Shown here in pieces: positions 1 to 9,285 of a DNA stretch of 64,000 nt; the first letter of the stretch is position 1, and each line of letters starts with the position of its first letter. Source of the DNA: Streptococcus dysgalactiae subsp. dysgalactiae (lineage in GTDB: Bacteria; Bacillota; Bacilli; Lactobacillales; Streptococcaceae); assembly GCF_900459225.1 (NCBI RefSeq), contig NZ_UHFH01000003.1, positions 1,518,501 to 1,582,500 of the forward strand, written 5' to 3'. Made by a program: the position numbers and the translations under genes. Under the pieces are notes generated by a model. The model saw nothing but the letters and a program-made list of their open reading frames with translations. It did not search any database and was not told where the DNA came from.

Positions 1-40
1 TTACTGAAGCATAAATATTGTCAACGAGTGTATTTGTCAT
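1..40 (-). CDS. dpr: Dps-like peroxide resistance protein Dpr/MrgA, N-terminus only
   Basis: The first 13 codons of a minus-strand gene run off the left edge, reading MTNTLVDNIYASV. A good ribosome site (AAGGAG) lies 8 bases before the ATG at 38-40. The peptide closely resembles my memory of the N-terminus of streptococcal Dpr/MrgA, the dodecameric iron-sequestering Dps protein that protects DNA from peroxide. A PerR-box-like sequence upstream at 173-187 supports this. Only 40 bases are visible, so no ferroxidase residues can be checked. Confidence 0.6.
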   Translation of the reverse strand, partial: MTNTLVDNIYASV

Positions 41-172
41 AATAACGTCTCCTTACTTTTCGGCTTATAGGGCAAGAATGGAGGGTGAGCAACGATTACT
101 ATCAAGAAGAAATCATTGTCGCCTAATCCTATTCGACAATAACGGACTGAACTAATAGGCAAAGCACCTTAT

Positions 173-187
173 TTAGAATTATTCTCG
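173..187. promoter_or_regulatory. PerR-box-like operator
   Basis: TTAGAATTATTCTCG matches the Per-box pattern TTATAATNATTATAA at 11 of 14 informative positions. It lies about 135 bp upstream of the dpr-like start and 71 bp upstream of comC. PerR control of mrgA/dpr is established in S. pyogenes; this particular site is inferred from the match. Confidence 0.45.
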
Positions 188-257
188 TTTCATAGCTTTA
201 TTTTACAACGATTAGGAAAAGATTGCAAGTATTTGATTTATTTTCGAATAAGTAAGT

Positions 258-893
258 ATGAATATCTTTTTTAGTTTCTGTCTGGCTCTCTTTTTAAGCC
301 TACTGTTTCGCTACCTGCTCCAATTTTTTACAGACACGAACCATAAAAAAATAGCTGAGATTGATAATGGTTCAATGACTCTCAAGGAAAGATTACAGCA
401 TTGTCAGTTATCATTGATGAAGTATGTCCTCGTCAGCTATCACACTTACTTTGCTTTAGAAATTAGTTTATTTACAATCTTTATGGCAACCTTGATAGGC
501 TGGATGGGCGTGAAGCACTGCTATTTGCTGCTATTTTCTTTATTACTCAGTCTCTTTGATTGGCAGTCACAAGAATATCCTTTCCTTTTGTGGCTAGTGA
601 CTTTTGTTAGTTTGCTCCCTTTTTATTCCATTAACCACACCTCGCTTTTATTACTGTTGTTAGGACTGTTAGCCTATCTCCGACCTTTTTCAATTGGCGC
701 AGGGGATTTCCTGTATCTCGCGAGTTTGGCGTTAGTGTTGGACTTAATGTCTCTTATCTGGTTAGTCCAACTGGCCTCTTTAGCAGGTATTGCTGCTTGC
801 TTATTGCTACATACAAAACACATTCCCTTTATCCCTTACTTAACTTTTGGGTTACTTTGTATTATCTTTCTTGAAAAATACTTAATCTACTAA
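258..893 (+). CDS. comC: Prepilin peptidase, A24 family (competence/pilus)
   Basis: A 211-aa polytopic membrane protein. The two catalytic aspartates of GxGD-type prepilin peptidases are recognisable: D101 in FDWQSQEYP and D150 in the GAGD motif (147-150). It would cleave the leader of ComGC-type pseudopilins at the cytoplasmic face of the membrane. The zinc-binding cysteine domain of longer family members is absent, as is common in streptococcal ComC. It is transcribed alone, divergently from dpr and convergently with the ABC exporter, separated from the latter by a shared terminator. Confidence 0.8.
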   Translation: MNIFFSFCLALFLSLLFRYLLQFFTDTNHKKIAEIDNGSMTLKERLQHCQLSLMKYVLVSYHTYFALEISLFTIFMATLIGWMGVKHCYLLLFSLLLSLFDWQSQEYPFLLWLVTFVSLLPFYSINHTSLLLLLLGLLAYLRPFSIGAGDFLYLASLALVLDLMSLIWLVQLASLAGIAACLLLHTKHIPFIPYLTFGLLCIIFLEKYLIY

Positions 894-894
894 A

Positions 895-930
895 AACCCT
901 AGCCACTTTGGTGACTAGGGTTAAGGTTTT
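895..930. terminator. Bidirectional terminator between comC and the ABC exporter
   Basis: A 12-bp perfect stem (895-906 with 911-922) around a TTTG loop. It has a T-rich tail on the plus strand and a run of Ts on the minus strand. It sits exactly between two convergent genes. Confidence 0.8.
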
Positions 931-2665
931 ATAACATCCCTGCTTGTAATTGATACATTTTATAATACGTACCTTTTTGATTAAGCAATTCTTCGTGACG
1001 TCCATGTTCAATAATTTTTCCTTTATCAAGCACATAGATACAATTAGCATCTTGAATGGTTGATAAGCGATGAGCAATAGCAATGGTTGTACGGCCTTGT
1101 CGCATTTTAGCTAGAGAACGTTGTACAATAGCTTCTGTTTCAGAATCGATATTGGCAGTCGCTTCATCAAGAATTAGAATTTTAGGCTTGCTGGCTACTG
1201 TTCTTGCAAATGCTAATAACTGCCGCTGACCTGTCGAAAAGCTTGCCCCTCTTTCACTAACAGAAGATTGGTACTGGTCTGGTAATTTTTGAATAAATTG
1301 ATTCGCATCGACAAAAGCAGCTGCAGCTTTGACTTCTTCATCACTTAGGCTTTGATACATCCGGATGTTAGAAGCGATAGTCCCATGATATAAAAATGGA
1401 TCCTGCAAAACTAACCCAATAGACTGGCGCAATTCCTCTTGAGAATAATCACGAATATCATGCCCATCAAGTAAAATATGTCCCGATTGGAAGTCATAAA
1501 AGCGCATGAAAACGTTAATGATAGAAGACTTCCCAGAACCTGTCGCTCCTACAAAAGCAATGGTCTCTCCTTTCTTAACCTCAAAAGAAATATTATCCAA
1601 AACCTTTTGTTTACCATCATAAGAGAATGATACGTTTTTAAAGGCAATATTCCCTTCTGTGACTTTAATTGGTTGATTAGCTTGCTGTGGTTCAAAGGCT
1701 TCTTCGTCAATTAATTTGAAGACACGGCCTGCTGACACCATCGAGGTCTGCAAAGTTGAAAAGTTCTGAGTAACTTCAATTAAAGGATCAAATAAACGAT
1801 TAATGTACTGGATAAAGGCGTACATCATCCCAGCCGTAATGGCACCACTAAGTCCTTTGAAACCAAAATAAGCCATTAATACCGCATACGCTAACAATTT
1901 CAAAAGGGACATGGCTGGACGTAAGAAAATACTATCTAAAGCTACCGATTTGTTGGCATAACGAACATGCTCTTGATTGATGACTTCAAACTCATCTTTC
2001 AATCGATCCTCTTGTCCAAATGCCTGAATAATACGAATCCCTTCGATACTTTCTGCCAGTTTGCTGTTGATATCGCTGAGTAAACTTCTTGTTTTATCAA
2101 TCACTTGCACCGATTTTTTCCGATAAAGATTGACCAAAACCACAATAAAAGGAAGAAAAATCACGACTAGGCTTGTTAAGGTCACATCTAACAACAGCAT
2201 GGTATAAAGGGTCACAGAAAAAATAAAAATAGCAGAAATAAAACTAGATAATATGCCCGAAAACATATCACTGATAGCTTCGGTGTCGTTGGTTATCCGA
2301 GAGACAATAGAACCTGCTGGCGTTTTATCAAAATAAGCCATACCTAACGCCTGCATTTTAGTAAAGGCATCCCGTCTGATATCTCTGACAATACTATATG
2401 ATACACTCGCAAAAAAGAGATTCCCAAGGTATTGAACCACACTTTGAATGAGATACATGCCATAGTAACCCAATAAAAGTAGGAAAGCTGGCTGATTCAA
2501 AGCTGTCAAATAGTGATCAATGAAGCGTGACGCAATCAACGGTATGATACTTTTGATAACAGTGGTTAACAATAAGAGCGCTAAGGCAAATAGAGTGAGC
2601 CATTTATAAGGTTTCAAATAGGATAAGAGGCGTTTAAAAACTTGCCATTGATTATTTGTCCTCAT
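929..2665 (-). CDS. Heterodimeric ABC exporter, subunit 2 (TMD-NBD)
   Basis: A 578-aa half-transporter with six N-terminal membrane segments (about residues 20-300) and a C-terminal ATPase. Walker A is GATGSGKSS (373-381) and Walker B ends in the catalytic pair D500-E501. The signature motif is the non-canonical FSTGQ (476-480) instead of LSGGQ. The start overlaps the end of the preceding subunit by 14 bases and has a GGAGG site, so the two are translationally coupled. This is the BmrCD/PatAB-type multidrug exporter architecture; the substrate is not deducible. It carries the intact catalytic glutamate and the degenerate signature. Confidence 0.85.
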   Translation of the reverse strand: MRTNNQWQVFKRLLSYLKPYKWLTLFALALLLLTTVIKSIIPLIASRFIDHYLTALNQPAFLLLLGYYGMYLIQSVVQYLGNLFFASVSYSIVRDIRRDAFTKMQALGMAYFDKTPAGSIVSRITNDTEAISDMFSGILSSFISAIFIFSVTLYTMLLLDVTLTSLVVIFLPFIVVLVNLYRKKSVQVIDKTRSLLSDINSKLAESIEGIRIIQAFGQEDRLKDEFEVINQEHVRYANKSVALDSIFLRPAMSLLKLLAYAVLMAYFGFKGLSGAITAGMMYAFIQYINRLFDPLIEVTQNFSTLQTSMVSAGRVFKLIDEEAFEPQQANQPIKVTEGNIAFKNVSFSYDGKQKVLDNISFEVKKGETIAFVGATGSGKSSIINVFMRFYDFQSGHILLDGHDIRDYSQEELRQSIGLVLQDPFLYHGTIASNIRMYQSLSDEEVKAAAAFVDANQFIQKLPDQYQSSVSERGASFSTGQRQLLAFARTVASKPKILILDEATANIDSETEAIVQRSLAKMRQGRTTIAIAHRLSTIQDANCIYVLDKGKIIEHGRHEELLNQKGTYYKMYQLQAGML

Positions 2666-4400
2666 GGTCTTCTACCTCCATTTCCAATTGTTGTGAGGCA
2701 TAGGTTTTAGCGTACCATCCTCCCGCTGCTACTAAGTCCTCATGATGGCCACTCTCAATAATACGACCATGTTGTAAAACCAAAATCAAATCTGCGTGAA
2801 CAACCGCACTCAAACGGTGAGCGGTAATAATGGTTGTCTTATCTTGTCTTGTTTGTTTCAGGTTCTCAATAATAGCATGCTCTGTTTTGGCATCAACAGC
2901 TGATAAGGAATCATCTAAAATTAAAATATCTGGGTCCAATATCATCGCACGACTCATCGCAATCCGTTGTTTTTGCCCACCAGATAAGGACACCCCTTTT
3001 TCACCGATTAAGGTATGAAAACCTTGTGGCATTTCCATAATATCATTATAAACATGGGAGAGACGTGTCGCTGCCTCTACTTCCTCAACCGATAACTTAG
3101 GATTACCAAAACGAACATTTTCTAAAATACTAGTCGCAAATAAAAATTGGTCTTGAGGAACATAGCCCATTAAATGCCGCAAATCTTTTAGACGATAATT
3201 CTTAATATTGTGATTATTCAAGCAAATAGCGCCATCAGTCACGTCATATTCTCTCAATAGAAGCTTAATAAGACTTGTTTTACCCGAGCCTGTCTGTCCA
3301 ACCAATCCTAAGGTTTGTCCTTTTTCTAACCTGAAATGAATATCGATCAATGTTTCTTCTTTATCGTAAGAAAAATGATTGATATCGTAGGTCAAAGAAC
3401 CATTAGAAATTGTTGTTAGGGGATGACTGCTCTCTTCAACATCCGAGGCTTGTTCTAATAATTGACTGATACGCTCATAGGAGACACTTCCCCGTTGAAC
3501 CATATTGAATAAAAAGCCAACTGCCATCAAAGGCCAGACAAGCATATCGAGGTAGGTCATAAAGGTCACTAAATTCCCAATCGTTACTTGCCCAGCCTTG
3601 ATCATAAAAGCCCCAACTAATAAGGTTAGCACATAGGATAAGCCAATAAAAAGAAGCACCACCGGATCAAACATGACATCATAAAACATCGTTCTCATAT
3701 TCTTCTTAAAGGTCATCTGATTGATTTCCTGGAAAGAAGCTACTTCATCCCTTTGATAGCCAAACGATTTGGTCACTTTAATACCAGCTACACTTTCTTG
3801 AACCTTGTTATTCAATTCTGAGAAAGCTGCCTGAGATTCTCCAAATGCCTTGTGAGTTTTGCGTCCTAGACGACTAGTTACGTAAGCCATCAAGGGCAAA
3901 GGCAAGACTGCAATGACTGTCATTTGCCAAGAAATTGTGAAGAGCATGGTTAATAAGGTCATAATCGCTGTTATCGAGGCGTCAACCCCAGACATAACCC
4001 CACCTCCTGCCAAACGAGTAAGGGAATTAATATCATTGGTCGCGTGGGCCATCAAATCCCCTGTCCGATAACGTTGGTAGAAAGAAGGAGACATCTTGGT
4101 AAAGTGCTCAAAGAGTTTAAAACGCATGACACGTCCTAATCGATAAGACGTCCCAAAAATATAGATTCGCCAGACGTAGCGTAAGGCATACATTGCTAAA
4201 GCAGCTATTATAAGCCAAAAAAGGTACCAAAGCAACTCGCTTTTAGTTAGTCGTTGGCTAGTAATCCCATCAATCACAATCCCCATGATTTTTGGGGGAA
4301 TTAAATTCAAAAAAGCCACCAAACTTAAGGATAAAATCCCGATAAGATAGGGTTTCTTTTCTTCCTTAAAAAACCACCATAAGTTTTTCAAAATAGACAT
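2652..4400 (-). CDS. Heterodimeric ABC exporter, subunit 1 (TMD-NBD, degenerate Walker B)
   Basis: A 582-aa half-transporter. I place the start at the ATG at 4398-4400 (MSILKNL), which follows a GGAGGG site; an upstream GTG at 4415 is less likely. It has six membrane segments, Walker A (GQTGSGKTS), a canonical LSGGQ, and a Walker B ending DDSLSAVD, with aspartate in place of the catalytic glutamate. Together with the downstream subunit this gives one canonical and one degenerate ATP site, as in BmrC/BmrD and TM287/288. It is the first gene of the two-gene operon. Confidence 0.85.
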   Translation of the reverse strand: MSILKNLWWFFKEEKKPYLIGILSLSLVAFLNLIPPKIMGIVIDGITSQRLTKSELLWYLFWLIIAALAMYALRYVWRIYIFGTSYRLGRVMRFKLFEHFTKMSPSFYQRYRTGDLMAHATNDINSLTRLAGGGVMSGVDASITAIMTLLTMLFTISWQMTVIAVLPLPLMAYVTSRLGRKTHKAFGESQAAFSELNNKVQESVAGIKVTKSFGYQRDEVASFQEINQMTFKKNMRTMFYDVMFDPVVLLFIGLSYVLTLLVGAFMIKAGQVTIGNLVTFMTYLDMLVWPLMAVGFLFNMVQRGSVSYERISQLLEQASDVEESSHPLTTISNGSLTYDINHFSYDKEETLIDIHFRLEKGQTLGLVGQTGSGKTSLIKLLLREYDVTDGAICLNNHNIKNYRLKDLRHLMGYVPQDQFLFATSILENVRFGNPKLSVEEVEAATRLSHVYNDIMEMPQGFHTLIGEKGVSLSGGQKQRIAMSRAMILDPDILILDDSLSAVDAKTEHAIIENLKQTRQDKTTIITAHRLSAVVHADLILVLQHGRIIESGHHEDLVAAGGWYAKTYASQQLEMEVEDHEDK

Positions 4401-4453
4401 TAACTCTCCCTCCACATTAATATATCTTTCAATCTAATCTTATATCAGTAATA

Positions 4454-4480
4454 AAAATTCTCTCCATTAGAGAGAATTTT
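4454..4480 (-). terminator. Terminator of the yutD-rlmN-vanZ operon
   Basis: An inverted repeat of AATTCTCT around CCATT, followed on the minus strand by TTTTTATT. It lies just after the vanZ-like stop and before the exporter operon. Confidence 0.75.
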
Positions 4481-4494
4481 AGCTTAAATTCGTC

Positions 4495-5010
4495 TTACAA
4501 AGACCTAGACAGGCGATGATGCAGCCATCGATAACTATAAAAGGCCAGTAAAGCACCCAAGCTATTTGTCCACAAGTCATCCAACTCAAATACTCGATTA
4601 GCATCTATCAGAACATCAAGCAACAGTTGGGTCAATTCGATAATCAAACTGATTCTAAACCCTAGCCATAAACTTTTGCTTGAGCTCTGCCAATTTTCCC
4701 ATAGGCAATGGATCATAAAAACCAAGGGATAGAGTAAAAAAACATTCATTACATTTTGCCCAATAACCCAGCCAAGTTCCAAAGCGGTTAACAATTGAGG
4801 TAGCGACCATAGGCTATTCAAAGGTACCAAGAGGAAACGAAGGCGTCCAACTGCTATGACATGTGGTGTTTGTATGCCTTCAAACAAGTTGGGTTGAGGG
4901 GTAAAACACATCAAAACAATGGCCAAACCATAAGTCGCTAGAACAAGGAGGAAAAACCACCGCCATTTTCTCCTCACTAATCCTTCCTGATTAAAGACTT
5001 GCTTTAGCAT
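4495..5010 (-). CDS. VanZ-family membrane protein
   Basis: About 171 aa with four predicted membrane segments and the VanZ-type stretch near FELDDLWTNSLGALLAF at the C-terminus. In VanZ families this region carries the conserved Asp and Asn. The function is unknown outside glycopeptide-resistance clusters. The start is uncertain: the ATG at 5010 just follows the rlmN stop, while an upstream GTG at 5043 would overlap rlmN by 29 bases and has no ribosome site. It is the last gene of the yutD-rlmN operon. Confidence 0.75.
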   Translation of the reverse strand: MLKQVFNQEGLVRRKWRWFFLLVLATYGLAIVLMCFTPQPNLFEGIQTPHVIAVGRLRFLLVPLNSLWSLPQLLTALELGWVIGQNVMNVFLLYPLVFMIHCLWENWQSSSKSLWLGFRISLIIELTQLLLDVLIDANRVFELDDLWTNSLGALLAFYSYRWLHHRLSRSL

Positions 5011-5014
5011 CCTT

Positions 5015-6097
5015 TTATGCGTTGGTTGCTGCAGCTTTTTCACGGTCTTTTTTCATGGTATTGGAACGTAATTGTCCACAGGCCGCATCAATATCGGTAC
5101 CGTGCTCTTGACGCACGACACAGTTGACACCGTTTTTCTTCAACACATCGTAAAATGCTGAAACGCGTTCTTTAGGACTTCTGCTGTATTGGTCGTGTTC
5201 TGAAACAGGATTGTAGGGAATCAAGTTAACGTAAGACAATTTGCGAATATTTTTAGTCAGGTCTGCCAACTCCTGGGCCTGCTCAACACCATCATTGACC
5301 TCATTTAACATGATGTATTCAAAGGTTACACGACGGTTAGTTGTTTCAATATAATACTCAATGGCTGCAAAAAGTTTTTCGAGTGGGAAAGATCGGTTGA
5401 TTCTCATGATGCTTGAACGCAAGTCATTATTAGGGGCATGAAGTGATACCGCCAAATTAACCTGCACTCCTTCGTTGGCAAACTCACGAATCTTATGCGC
5501 CAAACCGGAAGTTGATACCGTAATATGGCGAGCACCAATAGCCAGACCATTGTCATCATTAATCGTCCGTAAGAAACTCATCACATTTTGGTAATTGTCA
5601 AATGGCTCACCAATTCCCATAACAACCACATGACTGACACGTTCGTCTTGACCACGCTCATCAAAGTATTTTTGAACTAGCATAATCTGAGCTGTGATTT
5701 CACCACTGTTTAAATCACGCTGTTTTTTGATTAAACCACTAGCACAGAAGGTACAGCCAATATTACAACCAACTTGTGTGGTAACACAAACAGAATGCCC
5801 ATAATGCTGGCGCATCAAAACTGTTTCAATGAGCATACCATCTGGTAACTCAAACAAATACTTAACAGTTCCGTCAGCTGACTCTTGAACAATACGTTGC
5901 TTCAGAGGATTGACACAAAAATTTTCCTTTAAAATAGCAATAAAATCTTTGGAAATATTAGTCATGTCATCAAAAGACTGAACACGTTTTTTATAGACCC
6001 AATCCCAAATTTGGGTAGCTCTAAATTTCTTTTGTCCGTGGTCAATAGCCCAAGCAATTAAGTCTTCCCGGGTCAAGCTGTAAATGGATGGTTTCAT
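5015..6097 (-). CDS. rlmN: Dual-specificity 23S rRNA/tRNA adenine-C2 methyltransferase RlmN
   Basis: A 360-aa radical-SAM enzyme that methylates A2503 of 23S rRNA and A37 of certain tRNAs. The [4Fe-4S]-binding CxxxCxxC is C111, C115 and C118 ([12 protein letters not shown]). The methyl-carrying cysteine is in DAACGQLRS near residue 340. Length and both cysteine clusters are those of a complete enzyme. It starts 3 bases after the yutD stop, so it is co-transcribed. Confidence 0.95.
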   Translation of the reverse strand: MKPSIYSLTREDLIAWAIDHGQKKFRATQIWDWVYKKRVQSFDDMTNISKDFIAILKENFCVNPLKQRIVQESADGTVKYLFELPDGMLIETVLMRQHYGHSVCVTTQVGCNIGCTFCASGLIKKQRDLNSGEITAQIMLVQKYFDERGQDERVSHVVVMGIGEPFDNYQNVMSFLRTINDDNGLAIGARHITVSTSGLAHKIREFANEGVQVNLAVSLHAPNNDLRSSIMRINRSFPLEKLFAAIEYYIETTNRRVTFEYIMLNEVNDGVEQAQELADLTKNIRKLSYVNLIPYNPVSEHDQYSRSPKERVSAFYDVLKKNGVNCVVRQEHGTDIDAACGQLRSNTMKKDREKAAATNA

Positions 6098-6100
6098 GGA

Positions 6101-6715
6101 TTACTGATCCTTCTTTCTGATAATAAAGTGATCAAACTTAGCATTAAGCTGCTTGGTCTGATTACGTTTCGACCTGCTCTTACTGTTTTCTTTACGCTTT
6201 TTACTAGTAAAGGTTTGTTTGTCAACTGGTTTTTCCTTTGGAGAACGCTTCTGTTTGTTTTTTTGAGGTGCTACCTGTGGATTTGTTTGACCTGATTTCC
6301 GTCGATTTGGTTTTGACTTAGAGGACTTTTTCCGCCTTGGCTGACGCTCCTCTTCGAAAGTGATTTCTTTGGGATTAGGATTTTCCAAAACAAAATAGGC
6401 ACAGCCAAAACTGCAAAACTCTTTAATATAGTCTTCTAAGCGTGAAATGCGGTTTGTTTTTTTAACGTCATTACTGTCCTTGTAAAACCCTTTGAGACGT
6501 AGTTGCTCATTTCCCCAATCGCCAACAATATAGTCGTACTTGAGTAAAATCTCTGTATAACGTTGACCAAAACTGGTCGTATCAAAGGCATTTTTAACAT
6601 TTTCAAGCAAGAGGAACGCTATACCTTCTGCCTTGACCTGCTGGTCAAAGTGACTAAATTCTGGCCCAGGAAATTTATTGTAGTTATACATTTCTGGTGA
6701 AATGTCTTTTTTCAT
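6101..6715 (-). CDS. yutD: YutD-family protein with basic C-terminal tail
   Basis: About 204 aa. I choose the ATG at 6713-6715 (MKKDISPEMY) because a strong GAAAGGAG site precedes it; the open frame extends 11 codons further upstream. The N-terminal half resembles the YutD family (YDYIVGDWGNEQLRLKGFY). The C-terminal 80 residues are a low-complexity Lys/Arg/Asn/Ser tail that could bind nucleic acid. The function is unknown, but the family is consistently next to rlmN in streptococci. Confidence 0.75.
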   Translation of the reverse strand: MKKDISPEMYNYNKFPGPEFSHFDQQVKAEGIAFLLLENVKNAFDTTSFGQRYTEILLKYDYIVGDWGNEQLRLKGFYKDSNDVKKTNRISRLEDYIKEFCSFGCAYFVLENPNPKEITFEEERQPRRKKSSKSKPNRRKSGQTNPQVAPQKNKQKRSPKEKPVDKQTFTSKKRKENSKSRSKRNQTKQLNAKFDHFIIRKKDQ

Positions 6716-6870
6716 GTGACTCCTTTCATAAGAATCCTTAAATATCAATGGTTAGGTTATTTCAATCGTGGTAACTCCTGCTACTCTTGTCAATCATGTA
6801 GGAATAGTTTATTTCCTTAGAATTAGAGTGACTGACAAAACCGAGTTTCAACGTTACCCGTAACTCATCT

Positions 6871-6900
6871 ATTATACACTATTTTTAAGCTTTTGTAAGT
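6871..6900 (-). promoter_or_regulatory. Predicted promoter of the yutD-rlmN operon
   Basis: A perfect -10 TATAAT (minus strand, 6871-6876) with a weak -35 (CTTACA) 17 bases further upstream. It implies a 5' leader of roughly 150 nt before yutD. The IS1548 insertion lies only about 20 bp beyond the -35, so the promoter appears spared. Confidence 0.5.
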
Positions 6901-6918
6901 AGGAAACAAGTCATCATA

Positions 6919-8234
6919 CACGCCGTACGCATGAAAACTTTCTCTTCATCCTTTTGTGCCCGGACATCAATTTTGAAAAGATTCCTTTTTAAATCAATCA
7001 TCTGCTTAGCCTCTTTCTTCAAATAATTGGACTAAATAATCTTCCAAATGGACAGAAATATACCGTTGTTTGCGACGATAACTGAGGTCTTTTTTAGGAA
7101 ATACCATCACTTTGAGAAAATATAAGCACATTTTTCGGATAAGATTTAGGTTAAATGCGGCTCTTTTATCCAATGTCTGATGATGATCTTCATGATAAAC
7201 AACGTCCAATAACCAGTGCATACTCTCTATCTGCCAATGACCTCGTACACAATTGGCAAATGTGAGGACATCCGGCTTAAAGCTAAAGATAAAATAACGT
7301 TTCTCTTGACTCAGCTGATCATCCTTATCAATCGTGTGACGAGTCATCCCAATACCACGTAACTTATGCCATTTGGGATGGTTTTGACACAACCATTTGA
7401 TATCGGAAGACACCCAGTATTCTCTAACTTCAATCTGTCCCCTAGATTTTTCAACAGTCTGATAATACTGTCCATTTTCTTGGAGTTCTTCCAATAAGTT
7501 GACATCACTAAAATAAAGAGCAATATCATCATAAAGTGTTTCTTGATTTCCTTTGACGGCTAAGCAATAGTCTGCTTTACCTTTAATGATCGTATCAACG
7601 ATAGCCGTCTGCGTGCCCATTGCGTCTATCGTTACAATGCTTTTACGGATATCAATCGTCCGCAATAACTGAGGAATGGCAACAATTTCATTACTTTTCT
7701 CCTCAACCGCTACCTGTCCCAAACTAAGATGATGACCCCCATCATAAGCCGTTACAATATGAACAGGCTTCTGATTTTTACCTCGATTGCCTCGAATCGT
7801 TTTACCGTCCACTGAAATCAGTTGATGAACGGCATCTAAGCTTGTCAATGATTGCTCAAATTGAACTTTAAGCTCTTTTAAACGGTCTGAATTAACAAGA
7901 CTAATCACACGCTCTAAGGTATCATGAGACGGACAACCTTCACTCAAATCAACGTAGGTCGCAAACAATGGTTCATTCATTTCAATAAAATCTTCCATCT
8001 CCTTCCAGGTTTCAATGCCGGCTAACTGACAAACGAAGACAAGAAATAGAATGGTTAATAAGGGGTAGCGAATTTTCCAAGATTGACGACTATCCAATTC
8101 AACTGCGCAATCATCAATAGAAATAATAAAATCAATCATCGTAGTAACCTCATCTATAGTGTACTACTTTGATTGATTTTGTCATTATGAATCTAGTTTT
8201 CTGAAAACAAAAGTTTCTTCATGCGTTTGGCGTG
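6919..8234 (-). mobile_element. IS1548 (ISAs1 family), complete
   Basis: The terminal inverted repeats begin CACGCC(G/A)(T/A)ACGCATGAA at 6919 and, on the other strand, at 8234. The ends define an element of exactly 1316 bp, the length I recall for IS1548. A perfect 10-bp target duplication, AGTCATCATA, flanks it at 6909-6918 and 8235-8244. The transposase frame is intact and the duplication is undecayed, so the insertion looks recent and possibly active. Confidence 0.9.
7006..8139 (-). CDS. ISAs1-family transposase of IS1548
   Basis: A 377-aa DDE transposase, intact. The DDE_Tnp_1-associated N-terminal region (about 1-90) includes the IxxWxxM-type segment near ETWKEMEDFI. The catalytic segment has ISVDGKTIRG around residue 110 and VTIDAMGTQ around residue 170, with a late acidic residue near YHEDHHQ. 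The length is typical of ISAs1 elements. It lies entirely within the inverted repeats at 6919 and 8234. Confidence 0.92.
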   Translation of the reverse strand: MIDFIISIDDCAVELDSRQSWKIRYPLLTILFLVFVCQLAGIETWKEMEDFIEMNEPLFATYVDLSEGCPSHDTLERVISLVNSDRLKELKVQFEQSLTSLDAVHQLISVDGKTIRGNRGKNQKPVHIVTAYDGGHHLSLGQVAVEEKSNEIVAIPQLLRTIDIRKSIVTIDAMGTQTAIVDTIIKGKADYCLAVKGNQETLYDDIALYFSDVNLLEELQENGQYYQTVEKSRGQIEVREYWVSSDIKWLCQNHPKWHKLRGIGMTRHTIDKDDQLSQEKRYFIFSFKPDVLTFANCVRGHWQIESMHWLLDVVYHEDHHQTLDKRAAFNLNLIRKMCLYFLKVMVFPKKDLSYRRKQRYISVHLEDYLVQLFEERG

Positions 8235-8299
8235 AGTCATCATAGCAAGAACGGCTACCAATCACCATCGGTCTAAGTTAAATCTCTCACTTAAGATGT

Positions 8300-9141
8300 T
8301 TAAGAATGATTCTCTGTTAAGAACTGGTCTAAGGATTTAGCTGGTCGTCCTAAAACGGTTTCGATAGCTGGGGAAATACCCGATTGTTCACCTGCAGTGA
8401 TAGCTGTATAGGTACTCACCCAGGCATCGTATTCCCAGTCTTGAGCTGGCCAAGATTGATGAGAGTCATAAACTTCTGGAATGGTTTCTGAACTATAAGG
8501 AATGCTTTTTTGAGACCAGTGACTAAGTTTCTGAGCAATAACTGACAAACTTAGGTTCTCAGGAGCAGTCAGATCCAAGGTTTTGTTCTCCCAATTTTGA
8601 GGGTTTTGACTGATTGTCGCTATTACTTCTGCCACATCAGACCGTACGACAGCTAACACTTTCCCCTCTGCAGCTGGCCCTCTTAATTCACCATTTTTTA
8701 AGCCCAAGTCACCCCAAAAATCTAGGTAAAATTATCTCTTAAAAAAGTATACGTTAACCCATTTTCTTTGATGTAAGCCTCGGTTGCGGCATGCTCTCTA
8801 GCTAAGGTAAAGGTCGAATTGGGGCTGGCTTGATAAAATGAGGTGTAAATGATGTGTCTAACTCCTGACATTTTGGCTGCACCAATAAAAGCTTTATGCT
8901 CTTCCAAACGATTAAGGCTCTCATGGGATGATACCATCATCAAGACATCTACTCCTCGTAAAGCTTTCTGTGTTTCTAAGCTACAATCATAGTTGGCTTG
9001 GTGAATGGTGGTATTAGGCAATGGAGCAACCTTATGTGGTCTTCTTGCCAATTGGCGAAAAGATACTCCTTCTTTAGCTAAAGCCTGTGCGACAGCCTGT
9101 CCTAAATGTCCAGTCACTCCTGTAATGACTAATATTATCAT
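8300..9141 (-). pseudogene. NmrA/SDR-type NAD(P)-binding oxidoreductase, frameshifted
   Basis: The N-terminal part starts at an ATG with AAGGAGAAAG before it and carries the Rossmann motif GVTGHLGQA. It reads to LRDNFT and stops at about 8722. The rest continues in another frame from about 8707 (LGLKNGELRG) to 8300. Adding one T to the TTTT run near 8725 restores an unbroken DNFYLDFWGDLGLKN, so a single-base deletion is the likely lesion. The intact protein would be about 280 aa, of the NmrA/quinone-reductase QorB type. It lies next to the IS1548 insertion. Confidence 0.75.
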
Positions 9142-9241
9142 AACTTTCTCCTTAAGGATCTCTAGCTTGAGCGAAATGATTAGCGGTCTGTTTGAAACCA
9201 CTATAGCACTTTTGAAGTTTCGATGCTAATGATGACTTTTT

Positions 9242-9273
9242 AAAAAAAGCCCTTAAGCCTAGGCTTAAGAGCA
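9242..9273 (-). terminator. Terminator of the ribose operon
   Basis: A GC-containing inverted repeat (CTTAAGCC / GGCTTAAG) followed by seven Ts on the minus strand, 13 bp after the rbsB stop. Confidence 0.85.
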
Positions 9274-9285
9274 GTTATAGTTAAT

